Shown: positions 27,648 through 38,275, numbered from the stretch's first letter. The stretch is 64,000 nt of DNA from Photobacterium jeanii (GCF_001650345.1 NZ_LVHF01000015.1:165267-229266), one strand, 5' to 3'. A program made the numbers and translations. Notes: a model not told the origin generated them from the sequence alone.

Positions 27648-28682
27648 ATGTTTCAATCCCCTTTCAGCGTCGGTATTGATATTGGGCATCATAGTGTCAA
27701 AGCGGTGGCGTTAGCTCAGAAAAAAGAAGGTCTTGAGCTGGCTGCATTTAGTGAGGTTGCATTGCCACCCATGGTAATCAACGAGCAGCATAACGTGAAT
27801 AGCGACCACTTGTTGTCAGCGATGCGTCAAATTAAAAAGCAATTACCTCGTGGTGCGAGACAGGTCGCACTTGGTTTACCCGACAGTGCAGTTATTAGCA
27901 AAATAATTCAGCTTGATACCAATTTAAATACAGATGAAATTGAGTTTGCGGTGGCGCAAGCGCTCGCGTCTTCGTCTCCGTTTCCTGTCGATGATTTACG
28001 GCTCGACTACTTCGCCGTTGAAGGCTCGAACGCCGCAGTCAGTACTGCCACTATGCCTTATCAGGTATTTGCGGCGCGAAAATCCGCGATCGATGAACGC
28101 GTTGCGGTGCTCGATAAAAGTGGTTTTTCTCCTAAAGTGATGGAACTGCAAACCCACGCTTTGCTGTGGCTTGCCAAGCATTTTTATGAGACCGAACGAC
28201 TTGAAGGCGCTTACGGGGTGGTAGATATTGGTAAGCACCACACCGAGTTTTGTGTCGATCCGCCAGACACCTTGGCGTTCCACCGTGAGATCGCGTTTGG
28301 CAGTGACTCGGTCGCCTCATCTTCCGCCTTGGGTGCGAGCAACTTTGATGCGTCGCCTGCCGTTTTTGGCAGTGTTTCAGAAAATTCTTCGACCGATGTC
28401 GAACAGTTCACTCAACAATTGGCTGACCACTTGCGTCGTCAAATTCAACTCTACCATTCTACTCACCCCCGTTATCAGTTAACTGGGTTGTGGTTATGTG
28501 GTGGCTGCCAATCCTTGGTGGTTGAAGAGTTGCTAGAGCGCATGCTGAATCTTGATATTCGTTGGTTAAATCCTTTTCTGCGTATCGCGACGAGTAACAA
28601 GGTGGTGTTAGAGCCTCAACGTCAATATCACCAATTTGGGGTTGCAACTGGGCTGGCGTTGCGAGGAGTGCATCATGATTAA
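27648..28682 (+). CDS. pilM: Type IV pilus assembly protein PilM
   Basis: A 344-residue actin-like ATPase of the pilus inner-membrane alignment complex. The start at ATG 27648 (MFQSPFSVGIDIGHHSVKAV) follows AGGGAG and gives the usual N-terminus with the phosphate-1 motif GIDIG; DIGKHHTEF is phosphate 2. PilM binds the PilN N-terminus in the cytoplasm. It is the first gene of pilMNOPQ and overlaps pilN by 8 nt. Confidence 0.94.
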   Translation: MFQSPFSVGIDIGHHSVKAVALAQKKEGLELAAFSEVALPPMVINEQHNVNSDHLLSAMRQIKKQLPRGARQVALGLPDSAVISKIIQLDTNLNTDEIEFAVAQALASSSPFPVDDLRLDYFAVEGSNAAVSTATMPYQVFAARKSAIDERVAVLDKSGFSPKVMELQTHALLWLAKHFYETERLEGAYGVVDIGKHHTEFCVDPPDTLAFHREIAFGSDSVASSSALGASNFDASPAVFGSVSENSSTDVEQFTQQLADHLRRQIQLYHSTHPRYQLTGLWLCGGCQSLVVEELLERMLNLDIRWLNPFLRIATSNKVVLEPQRQYHQFGVATGLALRGVHHD

Positions 28683-29277
28683 CAAGATCAACCTGCTGCC
28701 GTGGCGTGAAGCACAACGACAACAGCATCGACGTCGCTTTACGTCAGCTTTAGTGGCTGTGTGTTTGCTGGCCGTGCTCGGTCAGATTGCCTTTGCTCAA
28801 TACTTTTATGCACAGCACGATACTCAACAAGCGCGCAATCAAGCGTTGCAACAAGAAATAGTGCGGCTTGAGCATCGATTGTCCATTTTGCCAGAGCTGG
28901 ACCGTCAGCGCGATGCGTTGAATAAACGCTTAAATGTGATTGCGGATATTCAGCGCGAGCGCAATAGGGTGACGCGTTTATTTAGTTTGCTGCCTGGCTT
29001 GATCCCGCAAGGGGTGTACTTGGAGTCTTTGATCTTAAATAGCGGCAACGTTGATTTGCATGGCTTTGGCGATTCTAACGGTCGTTTGGCTACCTTACTG
29101 GGCAATATTGAGCAGACGGTGTGGCTCAACGATGTGGCGATGCACTCGATTATTGCCACCAAAGGGGAAGCGAAACAGGATCTAACTCGATTCAATGCCT
29201 CGTTCTCTATGAGCCACCCTGCAGCCCCTCTGGATCCCAAAGATGGAGCGAAGCAGTTGGTGAGGAGAGCCCCATGA
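28675..29277 (+). CDS. pilN: Type IV pilus assembly protein PilN
   Basis: A 200-residue bitopic inner-membrane protein. The N-terminal INKINLLPWRE is the conserved PilM-binding motif; a transmembrane segment (about 22-42) and a coiled-coil-like stretch follow, then a ferredoxin-like periplasmic domain. The start at ATG 28675 overlaps pilM, and the end overlaps pilO by ATGA. Confidence 0.94.
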   Translation: MINKINLLPWREAQRQQHRRRFTSALVAVCLLAVLGQIAFAQYFYAQHDTQQARNQALQQEIVRLEHRLSILPELDRQRDALNKRLNVIADIQRERNRVTRLFSLLPGLIPQGVYLESLILNSGNVDLHGFGDSNGRLATLLGNIEQTVWLNDVAMHSIIATKGEAKQDLTRFNASFSMSHPAAPLDPKDGAKQLVRRAP

Positions 29278-29885
29278 GCCAGTGGCAAGATTTAGAGTTA
29301 GATGAAATCCTCGATTGGCCTTTGGCACCACAGTGTGTGGTCTTGGTGCTAATAGCGGCATTGCTCACTGGTGGTGGCTACTGGTATTGGCAACAGCCGC
29401 TTAATGATGAACTCGAACAGCTGAAACAAACCGAGCTGCAATTACGAATGCAAATTAGCGCACGAGCTGCCCAGGTTGCCGCCTTGCCTACAATGCAATC
29501 GCAAGTGGAAGAATTAAATCGTCGTTACCAACAAGTGATTGAACAACTGCCGGAAGAAGATGAGTTAGCGAGCTTCCTTGCTGGGGTTAACGATGTTGGG
29601 GTTCGTAATGGTTTGGAGTTTCAGCGTATTGAGTGGGCGCCAATCCGAGAGGATCAATGGTATTACGAGCTTCCGATCAATATGGAAGTGTCTGGTAGCT
29701 ATGAACAAATGGGGCACTTTGCCGCTTCGATAGCCAAGTTATCAAGGATTGTGACTTTAAAGGATTTGGACTTAAGTGTGCTATCTCAGACGCCAGAGCA
29801 AGATACTTTGTCGTTGAAAGTGTCGGCGAGCACTTATCGCTTTAAGCCGCCTGTTGATGATGGGCAAGGAAAAGCCAATGAATAA
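29274..29885 (+). CDS. pilO: Type IV pilus assembly protein PilO
   Basis: A 203-residue partner of PilN with a single transmembrane helix (about residues 18-40), a coiled coil (about 42-90) and a periplasmic ferredoxin-like domain. The start MSQWQDLELDEILDWPLAPQ matches the PilO N-terminal pattern. Overlaps with pilN (4 nt) and pilP (8 nt) indicate coupled translation. Confidence 0.93.
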   Translation: MSQWQDLELDEILDWPLAPQCVVLVLIAALLTGGGYWYWQQPLNDELEQLKQTELQLRMQISARAAQVAALPTMQSQVEELNRRYQQVIEQLPEEDELASFLAGVNDVGVRNGLEFQRIEWAPIREDQWYYELPINMEVSGSYEQMGHFAASIAKLSRIVTLKDLDLSVLSQTPEQDTLSLKVSASTYRFKPPVDDGQGKANE

Positions 29886-30414
29886 CAAAGGATGGTGCAC
29901 CTTATTGGCCGTGCTGGCGCTCGTAGGCTGTCGTGCTAATACCGATTCAGTGGAGCAATTTATTAGCGATGCCCACCTCTATGCGAAAGCTGACATTGAG
30001 CCGTTACCCGAGCCTTATTACTTTGTGGCTGATGATTTTGTGATGACCAATGACAGGGTGCCTTTTTCTCAACCTCAGCCCGAAGAGATCGACAGTAAAG
30101 AAGCGATTGGCAAGGACTGTTGGCAACCAGATGATAGCCGTCGTCGCCAGCCGTTAGAGTCATTCCCGCTGGATCAGTTAGTGATGAAAGGGATCATGGG
30201 GGGCGGTAAACAGCGTTGGGCGCTGATATATACCCCTGAGTCTAAATTGGCTCAATTACGTGTTGGTCAGTATATCGGTCTGAACCATGGCCGAGTTCTG
30301 AAGATAACGCCACAGTACATTGATATTGAAGAAATTTTATCTGATGGCAAAGGGTGCTGGTTAAAACGTGATAACCAGTTACGCCTGAAAGCCGAAGACA
30401 TACCTGTATTTTGA
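29878..30414 (+). CDS. pilP: Type IV pilus lipoprotein PilP
   Basis: A 178-residue inner-membrane lipoprotein, start at ATG 29878 (MNNKGWCTLLAVLALVGC) with lipobox Cys18. The C-terminal beta domain (about 90-178; LDQLVMKGIMGGGKQRWALI) links the PilN-PilO ring to the PilQ secretin. It overlaps pilO by 8 nt and precedes pilQ by 13 bp. Confidence 0.93.
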   Translation: MNNKGWCTLLAVLALVGCRANTDSVEQFISDAHLYAKADIEPLPEPYYFVADDFVMTNDRVPFSQPQPEEIDSKEAIGKDCWQPDDSRRRQPLESFPLDQLVMKGIMGGGKQRWALIYTPESKLAQLRVGQYIGLNHGRVLKITPQYIDIEEILSDGKGCWLKRDNQLRLKAEDIPVF

Positions 30415-30427
30415 GGGAAAAAGTGAG

Positions 30428-32140
30428 ATGAAAAGGATGTTAACAAAGCTAGCCACTGAGAAGCGCTTTTCGATGTTGCTCTATGGCATTGCTTGGTTGT
30501 TATTGTTGGTCATGTTTCCTCGCTGGGCATATGCAGGTAGTCAGATCGCCGAAATTGATTTTCATCGTGGTGATGCGGGACAAGGGGTCTTAACCGTAGA
30601 ACTGGATAAAGCCCAGTCATTAATTGATATTCGCCAATCAGGACTGGAGTTATTTGTTGAAGTCGTGGATGCCACGATTAGCGATGAAATGCTGTATGTG
30701 TTGGATGTGAATGACTTTGCGACCACAGTGAAATCGGTCGAAACCTTTCGCAGTGAAAAAGGGGTCAAGTTGCTGCTTAAAATGAGCGAGCGCTTTGACT
30801 ACGATTACACCACCAAAGGGAACCAGATCGACATTGTTGTCTCGGCGAAACCCAAGTCGGAAAAAAATGCTGAAAACAGCATTAGCTACAAAGGTAAGCC
30901 GATCTCGATTAACTTTCAGGACGTCCCCGTTCGTAACGTGTTACAGCTGATCGCGGACTATAACGATTTTAACCTAGTGGTATCTGATACCGTCGAAGGT
31001 AACGTGACTTTGCGTTTGGATGATGTCCCTTGGCCGCAAGTGCTGGATATTATCTTGCAATCGAAAGGGTTGGATAAGCGTATTAACGGCAAAGTGGTGC
31101 TAGTGGCACCCAAAGCGGAATTGGATCATCAAGAACAGCAAGCCTTAGCGGCGCAGCGTAAAGCGGAAGAGTTAGCTGCGTTGCGATCTGAACTTATTCA
31201 AGTGAATTACGCTAAAGCGATTGACTTAGCAGAGCTATTATCCGGGGCGGAAGATGGTGTGACGATGTTATCTTCACGTGGCTCGCTACATGTTGATGAA
31301 CGTACCAATTCATTGATCATTAAGGATTTGCCCGACAGTATCGAGAATATCAAAGATATTCTGAGTGCATTAGATATCCCAGTGAAACAGGTGCAGATCG
31401 AAGCTCGGATAGTCACCATGACCGAAGGGGATCTTGAAGAGCTAGGGGTTCGTTGGGGGGTGATCAGCAATAACGGCGACACCACGATTGGCGGCTCCAT
31501 TGAAAGCAATCTTCATAATCGAGGTTTGTTGGATAAAAAATCGACCGTGGGTGATTACCTCAATGTTAACTTGGGCGCGACGGCACCCGGTGCATCGAGT
31601 ATCGCGTTCCAAGTGGCAAAAATGGGCGATATCCTACTAGATTTAGAATTGTCTGCGCTGCAGTCAGAAGAAAAAGCGGAGATTATCTCAAGCCCTCGTT
31701 TGATGACCACTAATAAGAAAACCGCGTATATCGAGCAAGGTACTGAATTGCCATACTTAGAAGCCTCATCCAGTGGTGCGGTGAGTGTGAAATTTAAAAA
31801 AGCGGTGTTGAGTTTAATGGTGACCCCGCAAATCACCCCTGATAACAAATTGGTGTTAGATTTGGTGGTGACACAAGATAAGCCTGGTAAAACGGTGAAA
31901 ACCGGAACAGGGGAAGCGGTGGCGATCGATACCCAGCGTATCGGTACTCAGGTATTGGTAGAAAACGGTGAAACCTTGGTGCTTGGTGGGATCTATCAAC
32001 ATGAGATGGCGAAGAAAATTGAGCAAGTGCCATTATTGGGTGATTTACCCCTGCTAGGAGCACTATTCCGCCGCACAAAAGAAGACTTAGGCAAGAAAGA
32101 GTTGCTGATTTTCGTAACGCCGAAGATTGTTTTTCAGTGA
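30428..32140 (+). CDS. pilQ: Type IV pilus secretin PilQ
   Basis: A 570-residue outer-membrane secretin for type IV pili and, in Vibrio, DNA uptake. It has a signal peptide (about 1-36, ending AYA), an AMIN domain, STN/N0-N1 domains (ISINFQDVPVRNVLQLIADYNDFN) and a C-terminal secretin barrel (VPLLGDLPLLGALFRRT). At about 570 residues it has one AMIN domain, shorter than Pseudomonas PilQ. Confidence 0.95.
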   Translation: MKRMLTKLATEKRFSMLLYGIAWLLLLVMFPRWAYAGSQIAEIDFHRGDAGQGVLTVELDKAQSLIDIRQSGLELFVEVVDATISDEMLYVLDVNDFATTVKSVETFRSEKGVKLLLKMSERFDYDYTTKGNQIDIVVSAKPKSEKNAENSISYKGKPISINFQDVPVRNVLQLIADYNDFNLVVSDTVEGNVTLRLDDVPWPQVLDIILQSKGLDKRINGKVVLVAPKAELDHQEQQALAAQRKAEELAALRSELIQVNYAKAIDLAELLSGAEDGVTMLSSRGSLHVDERTNSLIIKDLPDSIENIKDILSALDIPVKQVQIEARIVTMTEGDLEELGVRWGVISNNGDTTIGGSIESNLHNRGLLDKKSTVGDYLNVNLGATAPGASSIAFQVAKMGDILLDLELSALQSEEKAEIISSPRLMTTNKKTAYIEQGTELPYLEASSSGAVSVKFKKAVLSLMVTPQITPDNKLVLDLVVTQDKPGKTVKTGTGEAVAIDTQRIGTQVLVENGETLVLGGIYQHEMAKKIEQVPLLGDLPLLGALFRRTKEDLGKKELLIFVTPKIVFQ

Positions 32141-32305
32141 TATTGCGATTTGAAGGGCTCTAGCTATTGCCAAGTGGCGGTGAGTCCTGAGATAATTTTC
32201 GGTCTTATCACGAATTAAAAGTGAGGAAGTTGGCGCCTCGGGCTTATTTCTTAATAGAGCCTGCGGGCGGTGTCGTTTTATTAACCGCGCGTAAAATTGC
32301 TAAAA

Positions 32306-32824
32306 ATGGCTGAAAAACGAAATATTTTCCTGGTCGGCCCAATGGGTGCCGGCAAAAGCACTATTGGTAGACACCTTGCACAGCAACTGCATATGGAGTT
32401 TCTAGACTCTGATACAGTGATTGAAGAACGCACAGGTGCTGACATTAGTTGGGTTTTTGATGTTGAAGGTGAAGACGGTTTCCGTGCTCGCGAAGAAGGC
32501 GTCATCGATGATTTAACACAAGAACAAGGTATCGTTCTGGCAACTGGCGGTGGCTCTGTGAAGAGCAAAGAAAACCGTAACCGTCTGTCTGCTCGCGGTA
32601 TCGTGGTTTACTTGGAAACGACGATCGAGAAGCAATTGGCACGTACACAACGTGACAAGAAGCGTCCATTGCTGCAAACTGATTCTCCACGCGAAGTACT
32701 AGAAGCGTTGGCGGAAGAACGTAACCCACTATACGAAGAAGTGGCGGATTACGTTGTACGTACTGATGATCAAAGCGCGAAAGTTGTTGCGAACCAGATC
32801 ATCAAGATGCTAGAAGAGCGTTAA
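32306..32824 (+). CDS. aroK: Shikimate kinase I
   Basis: A 172-residue P-loop kinase (E. coli AroK 173) that phosphorylates shikimate. The start [11 protein letters not shown] equals the E. coli N-terminus; the P-loop GPMGAGKS is at 11-18, and the GGG triad and the lid RDKKRPLL are present. Its codons look more optimised than those of pilQ. The 165-bp gap from pilQ probably holds a promoter for aroK-aroB-damX-dam. Confidence 0.97.
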   Translation: MAEKRNIFLVGPMGAGKSTIGRHLAQQLHMEFLDSDTVIEERTGADISWVFDVEGEDGFRAREEGVIDDLTQEQGIVLATGGGSVKSKENRNRLSARGIVVYLETTIEKQLARTQRDKKRPLLQTDSPREVLEALAEERNPLYEEVADYVVRTDDQSAKVVANQIIKMLEER

Positions 32825-32848
32825 TACCTACTTGCAGAGAAGCTGGCC

Positions 32849-33928
32849 ATGGAACGGATCAAAGTTAATCTAGGTGACAGAAGTTACCCTATCTCTATCG
32901 GCGCCGAGTTATTTAATAACCCGGCGTTGTTTTCGTCTGCGATTGAGTCAGGCCAACGTGTAGTGGTGATCAGCAACGAGACTGTTGCCCCGCTGTACGC
33001 TGAACAATTGATGTCAACGTTAACGTCACTGGAATGTGAAGTGGCGCTATTGAGCTTGCCGGATGGCGAACAATACAAAACCCTTGAGACATATAACCAA
33101 ATCATGACGTTCTTGCTGGAAGGCAATTATGGCCGTGATGTGGTGATTGTCGCTCTCGGTGGTGGTGTGATTGGAGATGTGGTTGGCTTTGCCGCGGCCA
33201 GTTATCAACGTGGTGTTGATTTTGTGCAAGTACCGACGACGCTACTGTCGCAGGTTGATTCGTCGGTAGGCGGGAAAACCGCCGTCAATCATCCGCTTGG
33301 TAAAAACATGATTGGTGCTTTTTACCAACCTAAAGCGGTTGTGATTGATAACCATTGTTTACAAACCTTACCTGCTCGTGAGTTTGCGGCGGGGATGGCG
33401 GAAGTGATCAAGTACGGCATTATTGCCGATGCTGATTTCTTCACTTGGCTTGAAGATAATATGGATAAGCTTCAAGCACTTGATAACGATGCGCTGTCTT
33501 ATGCGATTGCGCGTTGTTGTCAAATCAAAGCCGATGTGGTGGCGGCTGATGAAAAAGAATCAGGCGTGCGCGCATTGCTCAATTTAGGTCATACCTTTGG
33601 TCATGCCATCGAAGCTGAGATGGGCTATGGTAACTGGCTTCATGGTGAAGCGGTTTCTACTGGCACTGTACTGGCTGCGCATACTGCGCATCAGCAAGGC
33701 TTGCTTTCTATTGACGATGTGCATCGTATTACCGCATTGCTTACCCGTGCTAACCTCCCGACCCACATTCCTGAAACCATGAATTTTGATAGTTTCATCA
33801 AGCACATGATGCGTGATAAGAAAGTATTGAAAGGGCAGCTACGCTTAGTGTTACCTACATCGATTGGTAGTGCTGAGGTTGTTGCGGATGTGCCGGAAGC
33901 CACCTTACGTCATGTTATCAATGGCTAG
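32849..33928 (+). CDS. aroB: 3-dehydroquinate synthase
   Basis: A 359-residue NAD- and metal-dependent enzyme for step two of the shikimate pathway. DGEQYK, GGGVIGD, the Lys-rich [14 protein letters not shown], and the zinc-ligand His in [10 protein letters not shown] are visible. It lies 24 bp after aroK and 14 bp before damX. Confidence 0.97.
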   Translation: MERIKVNLGDRSYPISIGAELFNNPALFSSAIESGQRVVVISNETVAPLYAEQLMSTLTSLECEVALLSLPDGEQYKTLETYNQIMTFLLEGNYGRDVVIVALGGGVIGDVVGFAAASYQRGVDFVQVPTTLLSQVDSSVGGKTAVNHPLGKNMIGAFYQPKAVVIDNHCLQTLPAREFAAGMAEVIKYGIIADADFFTWLEDNMDKLQALDNDALSYAIARCCQIKADVVAADEKESGVRALLNLGHTFGHAIEAEMGYGNWLHGEAVSTGTVLAAHTAHQQGLLSIDDVHRITALLTRANLPTHIPETMNFDSFIKHMMRDKKVLKGQLRLVLPTSIGSAEVVADVPEATLRHVING

Positions 33929-33942
33929 GGTTGCGGGGGCGT

Positions 33943-35490
33943 ATGGTCGGTGACCTTACTTTGAAAAGTTTGGATCTGGATAGCCAGATTCAACTTTTGT
34001 CTCGTATTCAATTCTTAACGCGCTTTAGTTCTAATCTGGTCCAAATTTCAGGCCAAACTGGGGCGGGTAAAACTTGGTTGGCGCAGCGATACCTCGAAAG
34101 CTGGGCGAAAGACCACAAACAAGCCTTACTGCTTTGTCATCCAAGTCAATCGGATGCCCAACACCGTACTTTTATCCTCAATCAATTAGTGTCGTCTCCT
34201 TTGTTCAACGAGCAAGACCCATTGCTGCAAAGTATTGAGCGCATGATGGGGAATGACAAGGTTCAGCTATTGCTGGTTATCGACGATGCTCACTTGTTGA
34301 GCCCGACCATGATTGCTGAATTGTGGGCCTTGGTAGTAAAAGCGCAAACTCAGCCGCATTGGCAAGTAAATATTCTGTTATTTAGCCAAACAGGACGGTT
34401 AAATAAGTACCTCAGTCAAGTCTCCCATGGTCAGGGGCAAGCACCGCTGGAACTTGAGATTGGCGATCTTTCTCAAACAGAAGTGCTAACGTTTATTGAA
34501 GTGATGTTTGCGACCGCAGGGCTTGATGCCACGGCACGACGTCATTTAAAAGAGCAAGCGATGGTGGTCACGCCACGACCTGGCGCATTGATGCGCCTTA
34601 ACGATAAGGATGATCAAGGAATGGCAAATACGGCAAGTCGAAGGTTATCACCTGCATTATTGGTAACGTTGTTGGCGGTTGTGATTGGTGCCGCAGCAAT
34701 TTGGCTGTTTTTGCCAACCGACAAGCCAGCTTCAACTGTTACCCAGACGCCGGCTTCAGCTGTTGATGTTCCCCTGGATGTAAAACCTCTACGCGAAGTG
34801 AAATCAGAGCCTCCGCAATCGCCTGCATCACCTGTGGTAGAGTCGGCGCCTTATACGGGAGCAACAATTGACGATACCGCAGCATTGCCGCCTGAAGTGA
34901 AAACTGATGGTCTAACGGTTGGGCGTCGCGACGAAGGTAAGCGTGTGGTGGTGCCTGCTGAGTTGGTTGATGGCTTGATTGCGGAACAAGCTCAAGGCGG
35001 AAGTGGTGAAGCGGCAGTCAGGGCGTTGTCACCCGAGCTAGAGGCCAGTGGTGCTGAGACTGTGCCAGTTTCTTCTTCAGACGCTTCTACCAACACGGTT
35101 ACTGCACCAGAGCCTGTCGCACAGTCACAACCGAATAATCCATCGAATGTGGCAACGGTGAGCCCCTCATCAACACCTGTGGTTGAAAATAGGGTGTTGG
35201 GGCAAGAGTTAAAGCAGATTTCATCCCGTCAGTATGCGTTGCAGTTAGCTGCGTTGAAGTCATTGTCCGCCGCCAACAGTTTTATTGCTGAGCATGGGAT
35301 TAAAGATATTGCCGAGATCTACGAAACCCGTCGGAGTGATGAGCCGTGGTTTATTATTGTGACAGGGCAATACAACACAGTGGCAGCTGCGCGACGCGCC
35401 GAACGAGGCTTGCCGCAAAGCGTTCGAGCGGGTCAACCTTGGGTCAAATCTTACCGTCAAATTCATATTGAGATCGACAGAGTAAAATAA
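33943..35490 (+). CDS. damX: DamX, SPOR-domain cell-division protein
   Basis: A 515-residue inner-membrane protein with an N-terminal AAA-type ATPase domain (Walker A GQTGAGKT at 37-44; DDAH), a transmembrane helix near 235-255, a long periplasmic low-complexity Pro/Ala/Ser linker and a C-terminal SPOR domain (about the last 75 residues, RQYALQLAALKS) that binds septal denuded glycan. The ATG at 33943 sits 10 nt after GGGGG; a TTG four codons upstream is possible. Confidence 0.93.
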   Translation: MVGDLTLKSLDLDSQIQLLSRIQFLTRFSSNLVQISGQTGAGKTWLAQRYLESWAKDHKQALLLCHPSQSDAQHRTFILNQLVSSPLFNEQDPLLQSIERMMGNDKVQLLLVIDDAHLLSPTMIAELWALVVKAQTQPHWQVNILLFSQTGRLNKYLSQVSHGQGQAPLELEIGDLSQTEVLTFIEVMFATAGLDATARRHLKEQAMVVTPRPGALMRLNDKDDQGMANTASRRLSPALLVTLLAVVIGAAAIWLFLPTDKPASTVTQTPASAVDVPLDVKPLREVKSEPPQSPASPVVESAPYTGATIDDTAALPPEVKTDGLTVGRRDEGKRVVVPAELVDGLIAEQAQGGSGEAAVRALSPELEASGAETVPVSSSDASTNTVTAPEPVAQSQPNNPSNVATVSPSSTPVVENRVLGQELKQISSRQYALQLAALKSLSAANSFIAEHGIKDIAEIYETRRSDEPWFIIVTGQYNTVAAARRAERGLPQSVRAGQPWVKSYRQIHIEIDRVK

Positions 35491-35598
35491 TTTCATTTGA
35501 TGCCAGATATTTCCGTTCAGCGGTATCAGGACACCCCTCAAATAGGGTACAATCCGCCACCTTTCGTAACATTCGTGCAAGCAGTGGTGGCAAGCTAA

Positions 35599-36420
35599 AT
35601 GAAAAAGCATCGTGCATTCCTAAAATGGGCTGGAGGAAAATACTCTCTAGTCGAGGAAATCGAACGCCATTTACCGCCAGCGCGCAAGTTAGTCGAACCT
35701 TTTGTAGGGGCTGGCTCCGTATTCCTGAATACGGATTTTGAGCAGTACCTCTTGGCTGATATTAACCCGGATTTGATCAACCTCTACAACATCTTAAAGA
35801 CCCAACCGGATCAGTACATCAAAGATGCCCGTGATTTATTCACCCCAGAATACAATCAAAAAGGCGCATACTTGGAAATCCGTGCTGCCTTTAACGCCAC
35901 CCAAGACCCGTACCTACGTTCGTTGTACTTTTTGTATATGAACCGTCACGGCTTTAACGGTCTATGCCGTTATAACAAGAAGGGGGGCTTTAATGTGCCG
36001 TTTGGTTCGTACAAGAAACCTTACTTCCCTGAAGCAGAGATGTACTACTTCTCTGAAAAAGCCAAACGCGCCACTTTTGTGTGCGAAGGCTATCAGCAGA
36101 CATTTTCTCGTGCCCGTAAAGGCAGTGTGATTTATTGTGATCCACCGTATGCACCGCTTTCGACGACCGCTAACTTTACCTCGTATGCTGGTAATGGCTT
36201 TAGCTTAGATGACCAAGCTGCCTTGGCGGATGCGGCAGAAAACGCGGCGACCGAGCGTGGTATTTCAGTTCTGATCTCGAACCATGATACGACCCTAACA
36301 CGTCGTTTGTACCATGGTGCCGACTTATCGGTGGTGAAGGTGAAACGTACTATTAGCCGTAATGGCAGTGGACGTAATAAAGTGGATGAATTATTGGCGC
36401 TGTTTAAAGCGCAACAGTAA
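35599..36420 (+). CDS. dam: Dam, GATC adenine-N6 DNA methyltransferase
   Basis: A 273-residue class-alpha methyltransferase modifying GATC, used in mismatch repair, replication timing and, in V. cholerae, chromosome II initiation. It has LKWAGGKYSL (8-17), the SAM motif VEPFVGAGSVFLN (32-44) and the catalytic DPPY at 181-184. A TACAAT at 35549-35554 could be the -10 of a dam-proximal promoter in the 108-bp gap after damX. Confidence 0.97.
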   Translation: MKKHRAFLKWAGGKYSLVEEIERHLPPARKLVEPFVGAGSVFLNTDFEQYLLADINPDLINLYNILKTQPDQYIKDARDLFTPEYNQKGAYLEIRAAFNATQDPYLRSLYFLYMNRHGFNGLCRYNKKGGFNVPFGSYKKPYFPEAEMYYFSEKAKRATFVCEGYQQTFSRARKGSVIYCDPPYAPLSTTANFTSYAGNGFSLDDQAALADAAENAATERGISVLISNHDTTLTRRLYHGADLSVVKVKRTISRNGSGRNKVDELLALFKAQQ

Positions 36421-36463
36421 CGTCACCTTTCATTTTGCGCCTTTCTGCGCGCTATTGTGTCTT

Positions 36464-36682
36464 CTAGGGGGTAACCCACCAGGTTATCCCGACTAACAGC
36501 AAGACAAAACCAAAAATCGCAACGACACCAACCACAACAAAACGCCACGGCTCTGATTGCTGGAAATCCTGTTGACGTTGTTGCTCCGATTGCACTCCAA
36601 ATAACGCCGCCATTACGCTGGTAAAAGCCTGTTTGAAGCTGGGTTTTGAACCTTGATTCGATTTGGGTTTTGATTGACTCAC
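36464..36682 (-). CDS. DUF2970 small membrane protein
   Basis: A 72-residue protein with one amphipathic domain (SFKQAFTSVMAALFGVQSEQQRQQDF) and a C-terminal transmembrane helix (about 48-70), the DUF2970 layout. It has no ATG. GTG at 36682 (VSQSKPKS) has AAGGA about 11 nt upstream; GTG at 36691 is the alternative. It converges on dam. Function is unknown. Confidence 0.78.
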   Translation of the reverse strand: MSQSKPKSNQGSKPSFKQAFTSVMAALFGVQSEQQRQQDFQQSEPWRFVVVGVVAIFGFVLLLVGITWWVTP

Positions 36683-36854
36683 AATGACCACTTTCCTTGT
36701 TGGCGTTACGCCGCTCCCATCTTTTGTTTAGCATAGCGTGAAATCGTCCCAATATTGATGTAAGACAACGTTTGCGTGATCGGGTAGAATTGCGCCGATT
36801 TCTTTTTTCGGTGGGTTTTGCCATCGCAATAACGTGTTTCTAATGAGGCTGAAC

Positions 36855-37529
36855 ATGAAGGACTTTTTGATCGCACCATCAATCTTATCGGCAGACTTCG
36901 CGCGTTTAGGCGAAGATGTAGAGAAAGTATTGGCCGCAGGTGCTGATGTCGTGCACTTTGATGTAATGGACAACCACTACGTACCAAACCTGACCTTTGG
37001 TGCGCCAGTGTGTAAAGCACTTCGTGATTACGGCATCACAGCACCAATCGATGTTCACCTAATGGTTAAGCCAGTTGATCGCATTATTCCTGACTTTGCA
37101 AAAGCAGGCGCAACCATGATCACCTTCCACGCAGAAGCAACTGAGCACCTAGATCGCACCCTACAGCTGATCAAAGAGCACGGCTGTCAGGCGGGCGTGG
37201 TGTTTAACCCTGCAACGCCACTGCATCACCTTGATTACGTGATGGATAAAATCGACATGATCCTACTAATGTCGGTGAACCCAGGTTTTGGTGGTCAGTC
37301 ATTCATTCCTGCGACCATGGATAAACTGCGTGAAGTGCGTAAGCGTATCGATGAGTCGGGTTATGACATTCGTCTTGAAATCGACGGCGGCGTAAAAGTG
37401 GATAACATTCGTGAAATCGCAGAAGCAGGCGCTGATATGTTCGTGGCAGGCTCTGCTATCTTCAGCAACCCAGATTACAAAGCGGTGATTGATGAAATGC
37501 GCGCTGAGCTAGCAAAAGTAGAGCGCTAA
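36855..37529 (+). CDS. rpe: Ribulose-phosphate 3-epimerase
   Basis: A 224-residue TIM-barrel enzyme interconverting ribulose-5-P and xylulose-5-P. The start [21 protein letters not shown] matches E. coli Rpe (225 aa); upstream in-frame codons are not conserved. [16 protein letters not shown] and the C-terminal EIDGGV metal and substrate motifs are present. gph begins 1 bp after the stop, so rpe-gph-trpS form an operon, as in E. coli dam-rpe-gph-trpS. Confidence 0.97.
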   Translation: MKDFLIAPSILSADFARLGEDVEKVLAAGADVVHFDVMDNHYVPNLTFGAPVCKALRDYGITAPIDVHLMVKPVDRIIPDFAKAGATMITFHAEATEHLDRTLQLIKEHGCQAGVVFNPATPLHHLDYVMDKIDMILLMSVNPGFGGQSFIPATMDKLREVRKRIDESGYDIRLEIDGGVKVDNIREIAEAGADMFVAGSAIFSNPDYKAVIDEMRAELAKVER

Positions 37530-37530
37530 G

Positions 37531-38220
37531 ATGACAACATTAGACGGCATTTCGTTTATTGCCTTCGACCTTGATGGCACGCTGCTCGACAGTGTGCCTG
37601 ATTTGGCGGATGCAGCAGACAAAACCATGCAAGCACTCGGACTTGAGCGGGTAACGGTAGAGCAAGTCACCACTTGGATTGGCAATGGTGCGGATATCTT
37701 GATCGGTCGCTGTTTAAGCCAAAGCTTGGATATTGACCCTGATTTAGATCCGGCATTGCACCGTGAAGCGCGGGCGCTCTTTGATCGCTTTTATGATGAA
37801 GGCGGCCATCAGAAAAGTGCATTGTACGATGGGGTAAAAGCGACATTGGCGGCGTTCCACCAAGCTGGCATACCGATGGCGATTGTGACCAACAAGCCTT
37901 CGCAGTTTGTCCCCCACCTATTAGAGCAACACGGTATCAGTGAATATTTCGTGGATGTGATTGGTGGTGATACTTTCCCACTGAAAAAGCCGGATCCATT
38001 TGCACTTAACTGGTTGATGGAAAAACATCAACTTGCACCGCAACAAATGTTGATGGTCGGTGATTCGCGCAATGATATTTTGGCGGCTAAGGCGGCATCG
38101 TGTTATGTTGTGGGACTGACTTACGGTTACAACTATGGTCAGCCTATCAGCGCAAGCGAACCCGATATTGTGCTGGATCACTTTAGTCTGTTGGCAGAAG
38201 TGGTTAAACTAGACAGCTAG
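37531..38220 (+). CDS. gph: Phosphoglycolate phosphatase
   Basis: A 229-residue HAD-superfamily phosphatase that removes 2-phosphoglycolate from DNA-repair ends. The motifs DLDGTLLDS (13-21), IVTNKP and VGDSRNDILAAKAA are present. It starts one base after rpe. Confidence 0.95.
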   Translation: MTTLDGISFIAFDLDGTLLDSVPDLADAADKTMQALGLERVTVEQVTTWIGNGADILIGRCLSQSLDIDPDLDPALHREARALFDRFYDEGGHQKSALYDGVKATLAAFHQAGIPMAIVTNKPSQFVPHLLEQHGISEYFVDVIGGDTFPLKKPDPFALNWLMEKHQLAPQQMLMVGDSRNDILAAKAASCYVVGLTYGYNYGQPISASEPDIVLDHFSLLAEVVKLDS

Positions 38221-38255
38221 TACAATCAGTCTAGCTGATCATCGTAAATATCTTT

Positions 38256-38275
38256 CAGCGGCCGTTTGGCCGCTG
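38256..38275 (+). other. Hairpin between gph and trpS
   Basis: CAGCGGCC/GGCCGCTG, 8 perfect base pairs with loop GTTT. The following sequence is CTTAGTTTGG, so termination would be weak. It may attenuate read-through into trpS. Confidence 0.45.
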